A DNA stretch of 22,538 bases. It comes from Zygnema cylindricum (lineage: Eukaryota > Streptophyta > Zygnematophyceae > Zygnematales > Zygnemataceae). Within the stretch, counting starts at the first letter, position 1. Each line of letters begins with the position of its first letter. Location: positions 1-22,538 of the forward strand of contig JBBHKE010002456.1 of the NCBI GenBank assembly GCA_037447655.1, read 5' to 3'. The position numbers and the translations under genes are program-made. The notes beneath the pieces are model-generated. The model saw nothing but the letters and a program-made list of their open reading frames with translations, was not told the DNA's origin and did not search any database. Positions 17,678 through 22,538 of this stretch are shown in pieces.

Positions 17678-17900
17678 GATCCGTAGGTTTATGGTAACGA
17701 GGAGTAGGCGGTGTCGCGTAGCGAGGGAGTAAAAGACGACAGAGCGCAAATCTGTAGGTTCATGGTAACGAGTAGGTGGTGTCGCGTAGTGAGGGAGGAA
17801 AAGACGACATAGCGCAGATTTGTAGGTTCATGATAACGAGGAGTAGGTGCTGTCGAGGAAAAGACGGCAGAGCGCAGATCCGTAGGTTCATGTTAGTCTG
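17678..17900 (+). repeat. tandem repeat, units of 71, 68 and 60 bp
   Basis: Each unit starts near (C/T)(C/T)GTAGGTT(T/C)ATG (17681, 17752, 17820, 17880). It continues through GTAACGAG, AGTAGG and GTGTCGCGTAG, with AAAAGACG(A/G)C and AGCGCA towards its end. Units shorten downstream by small deletions. Non-coding. Confidence 0.6.
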
Positions 17901-17963
17901 AAGTAAGTGAAGTAACTTATCAAGATAGCAAATTCTAAACTTACATTTGGACCTAAACTCCTC

Positions 17964-18010
17964 CATTACGTGACACCACCTTCTTCCATTACGTGACACC
18001 ACCTTCTTCC
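17964..18010 (+). repeat. 23-bp direct repeat, two copies
   Basis: CATTACGTGACACCACCTTC and three further bases are repeated exactly at 17964 and 17987. Confidence 0.6.
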
Positions 18011-18032
18011 CTACACTGTGTACTAACACCTT

Positions 18033-18180
18033 TTTTCAGTCAAAATGTCTTTTCCAGTCAAAATATTTTTTTCCAGTCAAAACGTTGTTTCCCGACAAAA
18101 CATGTTTCTCTGGTCGAAATGTTTTTTTCCGGTTGAAATGTTCTTTTCAGTCGAAATGTTATTTTCCAAACCAAATGTTT
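18033..18180 (+). repeat. minisatellite of about eight 17-20-bp units
   Basis: The degenerate unit CAGTC(A/G)AAATGTTTTTTTC is repeated head to tail with substitutions such as CGGTTG and CCGACA. Frames across it are repeat artefacts. Confidence 0.55.
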
Positions 18181-18199
18181 TACCTCCGGATCTAATTCC

Positions 18200-18709
18200 G
18201 TGCTCCTCTCCACTACCCAAAACCACCTTCCAATCACAACCTTTTACCCCTCCCCCACTATACTTCTTCCCGTCACAATTTTTCACCATTGGATCAACAC
18301 GTGTATCGCTATTAGTGTTAATGTTATTCTGCCACTTAATACAATTTTTTTCCGCCACACTTGTTTGATAGTTAATCTGACGGTTGCGATTGAAAGGTAT
18401 TGTTTTCACCTTCCGATAACAAGTCTCCAACCCAAAATCGGACACGTTTGCAAGAAGCAACGATCTTTTTAAGTGGGGAAAAATACATTAACCCTAATAG
18501 CGACAACAAAATGTAACTTCTCACACCCATTTCACCAAAGTGATTATCCTTTTTTCCTTGAGGCAAAATCTCCCCTTCCCCCCTCCAATTTGGCAATAAA
18601 ACCCCCCCACAACTTCGAGTCGTGGGGCTTTTGATCACGAGTCTCGGCCTTTAGCTAGAAATAGGCATCCTTTCCCGTCCTTGCGAGGGGGTTGGGCCTA
18701 GTATCTAAG
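18200..18709. other. non-coding, nothing firm
   Basis: It is C/T-rich to 18290 and mixed afterwards. ATCGCTATTAGTGTTA at 18306 and CCCTAATAGCGACAA at 18492 form a loose inverted pair related to the ends of the 301-844 unit, so a small MITE is possible. No gene recognised. Confidence 0.3.
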
Positions 18710-18960
18710 GTATATATGGTTTTTGCTGCCTACTTGGGAGGTACTGCCTTATTGCCTTGGTTAGGGATATTCTTAGCATTTTTATCTCTATCCCTCGTGT
18801 TTTGGAGAGTGTCTTCGCCTTCCAACGGTCTACTTTGGAGGCAATCTATTTTATTCCTCCTTGCTTCAGTGGATATGTTAGTTTTATCCACTCATATTAC
18901 TTAATTTATGACAAGGATCACGCCATTCGATCTGAGCGTCTTGCTTCCCTTTGATTCTCA
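18710..18960 (+). mobile_element. LINE fragment, RT thumb/connection region
   Basis: Plus-strand reading through two frames gives AAYLGG, then SIPRVLESVFAFQRSTLEA. This parallels AAYLGSW and VVPPISDGLFPFQRSLLDA of the 13222-15730 copy. At least one frameshift is present and the flanking LINE regions are missing. Confidence 0.55.
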
Positions 18961-19204
18961 CGTGCCTTTCCTTTGTTTTTTTGTTGTTGTTATACATATA
19001 AAAACTAACATATGTATGTACATTTCAACATGGAAAGCATGGCCCTCAAGCTTTACTACTACATTGTTCCTTCCTCTCGAAGTTTCACGCCTGTTCGATT
19101 CACGACCACCCTCACGTTCAAGCTTTGCCTCCCGTATCCACCTTTACTAAACTCTCTCATTTGCTCGTGGGATAGCGTTGTATAATCCGATAATATCCGA
19201 ATTG

Positions 19205-21025
19205 AAGTAAAAAGCGCATGGTAAACCATCTGAGTCCAAGGGTACAAAAGGGGTGGCATGGCCAAAAGTGAAAAACTACAAGCACAACAAAAAAACAAAC
19301 AACGTGAACACATAAATATGGCACGAAAAACAAAGACAATCAAAGAGGCAACAACCCCAAAACCACAAACACAGCAACGCTCTTAAACAAACACTACCCA
19401 ACCCAGCGTCAACATAATTAAATATCTACGAAAAGCAACCTCGTAACTCCCCAAGGCTCGATGGAGCGCGCCATTGTGACTATCCCATCTAAAGGGGGAT
19501 TTTTTGCACGTCGAGAGGTTTCCCGTATTATACCTTCGCACCGGATTGCTCGATGGTGCACGTTGCATATTTGGTGACATTGCTTTGGCGGACCTTGGTC
19601 GTTGGTCAAGCGCCTTGACATGTTGGAGTGGCCGCCCGTGATGTAGCTAAAACGAATGAGCGTGATTATGCACACTGGGTTCTTATGGATGACTTTATTT
19701 TGATAGCATTCAAGATATTTGATTATTTGGGTGTTGCTTTTGACGAGTTTCTCAATACTTGTGGTCGGCGCTCATTCGAACGACGGTGACCTAGGAGCCC
19801 TCCTCCTTCCGTACTTGCTTCATTTTATGGTCAACGGTTATCTGTGGATGTAGAGCGTGTTTAAGCTTCTCTCCTCCTTCGATCAGCTATTGCGGTGATG
19901 GATCGTCGACATGTTCGAAATGGATGCCATACGGCTCAAGGAAATGACTACAATAGCAAACTAGAGAGCCAAATAAAGATGAATATGGGAAGCCAAGTCC
20001 GAACCTGAGGGTGATGGTGAATTGTGCAGGCGTAAACCGTTGAGTGGATAAAATAGGTTTAGCAATAGTCAAGCGTCAGAACTAGGTCCACCACGAGAGA
20101 GAAAGCGGGCACAAGAAAAATTAGAGGGAAACGCCTCAAAATGCTAGGTTTTAATGGTGGCGACAACCCGATTGGAAATTGATTAATAGACACGCAAAAC
20201 TGATTTGTAACAAGGGTGGAAAGAACCGACATATCTACTAAGGTAGGAGTAGGAAGAGAATGTGTCGTGTCTAAAAGGAACCGTTGGAAGACGAACACGT
20301 CGTCCAAAACCCCAGGGACAACGGTGGTAAGAATGGGGGTAAGAATGGGGGTGTCCCCAACCAAAAATTGAGAAATAAGAGTGAAGGCAATAAGGCACCA
20401 ACTTTCCAAATAGGCAGCAGTAGTCAGGAACATGTGGAGTCAATAGTAAGCCCAATCCCACTGCAAAAAGAAGGGATACCTCAAAGTCGTTATTAAAAGC
20501 CCCACCACCTACCAAAGTGTGAAGGTCGTCCATGAGGCGAATGGTCGCGAAAGTATTCGAACCAAGTGGGCAACCAAACACACGAATGCCATCGGAGGGA
20601 GGAGTTTGAAATCCAAGAGGTGGAGTAAAGGAATGTGGAATTTATTGAGGGGACCAAAGAACACACTTCGAGGGTTGGACAGAATGGTTCAGTTTGGGCA
20701 AACGATCATTGATAATTTTTTTTGCCGGCACAACCTGGTCAGGTCGTCCATAAGGCCAATAATATGTGTATCATTTGCAATTGAAGGGAAAAGGCAAGAA
20801 GGGAAAGCGGTGGTGGGAGCACGGAGGGCCAGGTAATGGGCAAGGGCAAACAATGGTCCTCCAAGAGGGTCTCCTTGACGAGTGTCAGTCGCAAAAGATC
20901 GCACAAAGGGGAATAATCGGACAACTGGGGAAGGGGCATCCATAAGCTCCAAAAAAATGGCGTTCTGATCCATTGTATTAAAGGGGCCATTTGCTTCACC
21001 GCATCCACAGGGGAGAGTTGATTCA
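19205..21025 (-). mobile_element. rearranged LINE copy with internal inversion
   Basis: Minus-strand 3' UTR (19205-19467, landmark GGTAAACCATCTGAGTCC) is followed by a segment in the opposite orientation (19468-19917). Minus-strand zinc-region, connection and RT sequence follows to about 21020. Fragments are frameshifted throughout. It shares roughly four bases in five with the 13222 copy where I compared them. Confidence 0.65.
19468..19917 (+). mobile_element. inverted endonuclease-like segment inside the LINE copy
   Basis: Plus-strand reading gives AIVTIPSKGGFFARREVSRI, then across frameshifts ERDYAHW, MDDFILIAFKIFDYLGV and AFDEFLNTCGRR. This matches the 13440-13970 domain of the longer copy, which is minus strand. 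Flanking sequence on both sides remains minus strand, so about 450 bp was flipped in place, with about 50 bp of the neighbouring zinc-motif region lost. Confidence 0.6.
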
Positions 21026-21030
21026 AACAC
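20059..21030 (-). pseudogene. LINE reverse transcriptase remnant, second copy
   Basis: It contains PFNTMDQNAIF (motif A tail), RQGDPLGGPLFALAHYLALR (motif B) and PSIANDTHIIG (motif C with Asn for the first Asp, codon complement 20773-20775). The thumb region (VFGCPLGSNTFATIRLMDDL) is in another frame. The motif A Asp appears in a shifted frame (VDAV). Inactive. Confidence 0.7.
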
Positions 21031-21600
21031 ATTACACTGTTCACGACACTATTCACCACACTATTGTGACCTTTGCTTTCACGGAAGTGTATTCTGTTTG
21101 TCAAGAGGTTTCACATGTTATTCTTGCGCGACTGATTGATATTGTTTTGCTCGTTGGTGCACTTCTTATTCTTGGTGACATTCTTTCATTGAACCATGCT
21201 TCAGTTGCAACAGCTGGTCAGGTGCTTCAACATGTTGAGGTGAACTGCTCATGATGCTACTAGGAAGAAGGAGCGTGACTATGCTTTCGGCAATGTTATG
21301 GATTTAACGACTTTATTCAAAAGCACAATGTTATGGATGGCTTCAATCCGATGGCAGTAGAGATATTTGGTTGATTGAGAGTTACTTTGGACGAGTTCCC
21401 CTGTACTTGTTGTCGACGTTGAGTTGAGAGGACAGGCTTTTGGAACCCTCTCGATAATGTCCTTCTTGAGATCGTCAACCTAGGAAAACCTCCCATATTT
21501 CCTGTCCTCTTTTTTTTTCATGTCTTTAATCTGTGGCTTTACATCGATTGCAAGCTTCTATCTTCCTTTAATCTGCTATTGCCATCATAAATTGTTGGAA
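21030..21600 (+). mobile_element. LINE fragment, zinc/endonuclease region, plus strand
   Basis: It reads VHDTIHHTIVTFAFTEVYSV, then CQEVSHVILARLIDIVLLVG, and later, across stops, a stretch parallel to the VDVYLWLY and FDRLLRL end of the longer copy. The Asp before IVLL is kept here. It joins the preceding minus-strand RT fragment directly in inverted orientation at about 21030. Confidence 0.55.
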
Positions 21601-22538
21601 TGTCTTACAATTTTGCAGTTGTGCTGTGCCGGATATGGGTAATTTAAAGAGTTTTGAGATTTGCTTAGGTAGTTTTGGGTTTGTGTACGCTCTTTGACTG
21701 TAATTGTGCTTTATTGTTCCTTTTATGTCTGCTTGTGTTTGTTTGCATGTGTTAGGTTTTTCCACATTAATTTCCATTTTAGTTTCATTCCATGCGCATC
21801 CAGCTTTCCAGTTTCGTTTGTCCCTGCCATTTTATGTTTCCATGTACTCAAATTGCTTACCATCACGATATCAGTCTCACTTATATATCACCTCAGTTGC
21901 GAGTTGCTATAGGATGTAAACCTTCTTCCGAAATTTATCCCACCAATTGTATCCGTTTCGTGTGAAGGACAGAAACATTTTTCCGACAAATTAAATGAGA
22001 TCCGCAGGAACTCACAAAGCTACAGCACAGTTGCATTCTCCTACTCTCCAAATACGCTAATTTGGCTACTAGAATGGGACAAAAAAAGTTGAAATTGTAA
22101 CAGATACGATTGAATGAAAAGCATTGTGAAACAAGCTTTACGACCGCATATATTGTCCCAACATCATTAGAACCAATTCTCCACATAAATGGAACCCATA
22201 CTAACATTTTTTAGTGCAGAAACTTTACACTTAGAAATGGATAATGTTCTTACATGGATTCCTTGTCTTTTCCAAAAATGAAGCAATATGCCCGAACTAA
22301 AAAAAACAAATGCCCTTTTCTTCCTTTTTAAGTTTTACTATCATCCGATCACTACATGACCTCAACACCCAAATTAGAGAACCCCAAATGCTCATAGTGT
22401 AGAAAATAGTGTGCTTTTCCAGAAAATGGTTGTTTCTAAATGGGGTCAATCCAAAAGATCCGCAAGAAAAATTAGCAAACATAGTCAATAATATCTTACG
22501 CTTTATGAAGTATTTGAAGTGCTTTTAAAGGAAAAGTT
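21601..22538. other. non-coding, nothing recognised
   Basis: Several frames of 60-90 codons occur on both strands, but none shows a motif, composition bias or family resemblance that I recognise. No repeat partner elsewhere in the window was noticed. Confidence 0.35.

Noticed and set aside
21935-22207. 90-codon minus-strand frame at the window end
   Set aside because: No recognisable family, no composition signal and no neighbouring exon; it is likely chance.

Overview
The window is eukaryotic nuclear DNA. It holds one intact multi-exon protein-coding gene; most of the rest is transposon-derived or repetitive sequence. The gene encodes a serine dipeptidyl peptidase whose sequence most resembles the DPP8/9-like (family S9B) proteins of land plants as I remember them. 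Introns of about 0.5-0.9 kb, wide repeat tracts and degenerate LINEs with a C-terminal zinc-motif/endonuclease region fit a large streptophyte genome. A charophyte alga such as Chara is a plausible guess, but only a guess.

Layout. Positions 1-4304 are AT-rich and nearly all repeat-derived. They contain inverted-repeat (foldback/MITE-like) elements, a 282-bp spacerless palindrome, and four copies (two per orientation) of an arm carrying GTAC tetramers spaced 10-11 bp apart. Positions 4305-5322 are the gene's upstream region, with a TGACG cluster and a pyrimidine patch. Positions 5323-10900 hold six exons that join in phase to give 788 residues with the full Ser-Asp-His triad and the double-Glu motif of the DPP4 family. 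Positions 11243-11570 are a polypyrimidine minisatellite.

From 11925 to about 21600 lies a graveyard of one non-LTR retrotransposon (LINE) family. It includes a 3'-UTR piece interrupted by a second 5'-truncated copy with an 8-bp target-site duplication. A long defective minus-strand copy (13222 to about 15730) carries reverse transcriptase, zinc motif and endonuclease-like remnants. An N-terminal CCHC zinc-finger piece lies at 16976-17190, and a rearranged copy with an internal inversion lies at 19205-21025. Plus-strand fragments lie at 18710-18960 and 21030-21600. Between these are a possible LTR/leader fragment, several short tandem arrays and a 32-base G run.

Only the peptidase looks functional. 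No tRNA, rRNA, CRISPR or prokaryotic operon was seen. The unusual material is structural: the palindrome, the helically phased GTAC arrays, the nested LINE insertion and the inverted LINE segments.
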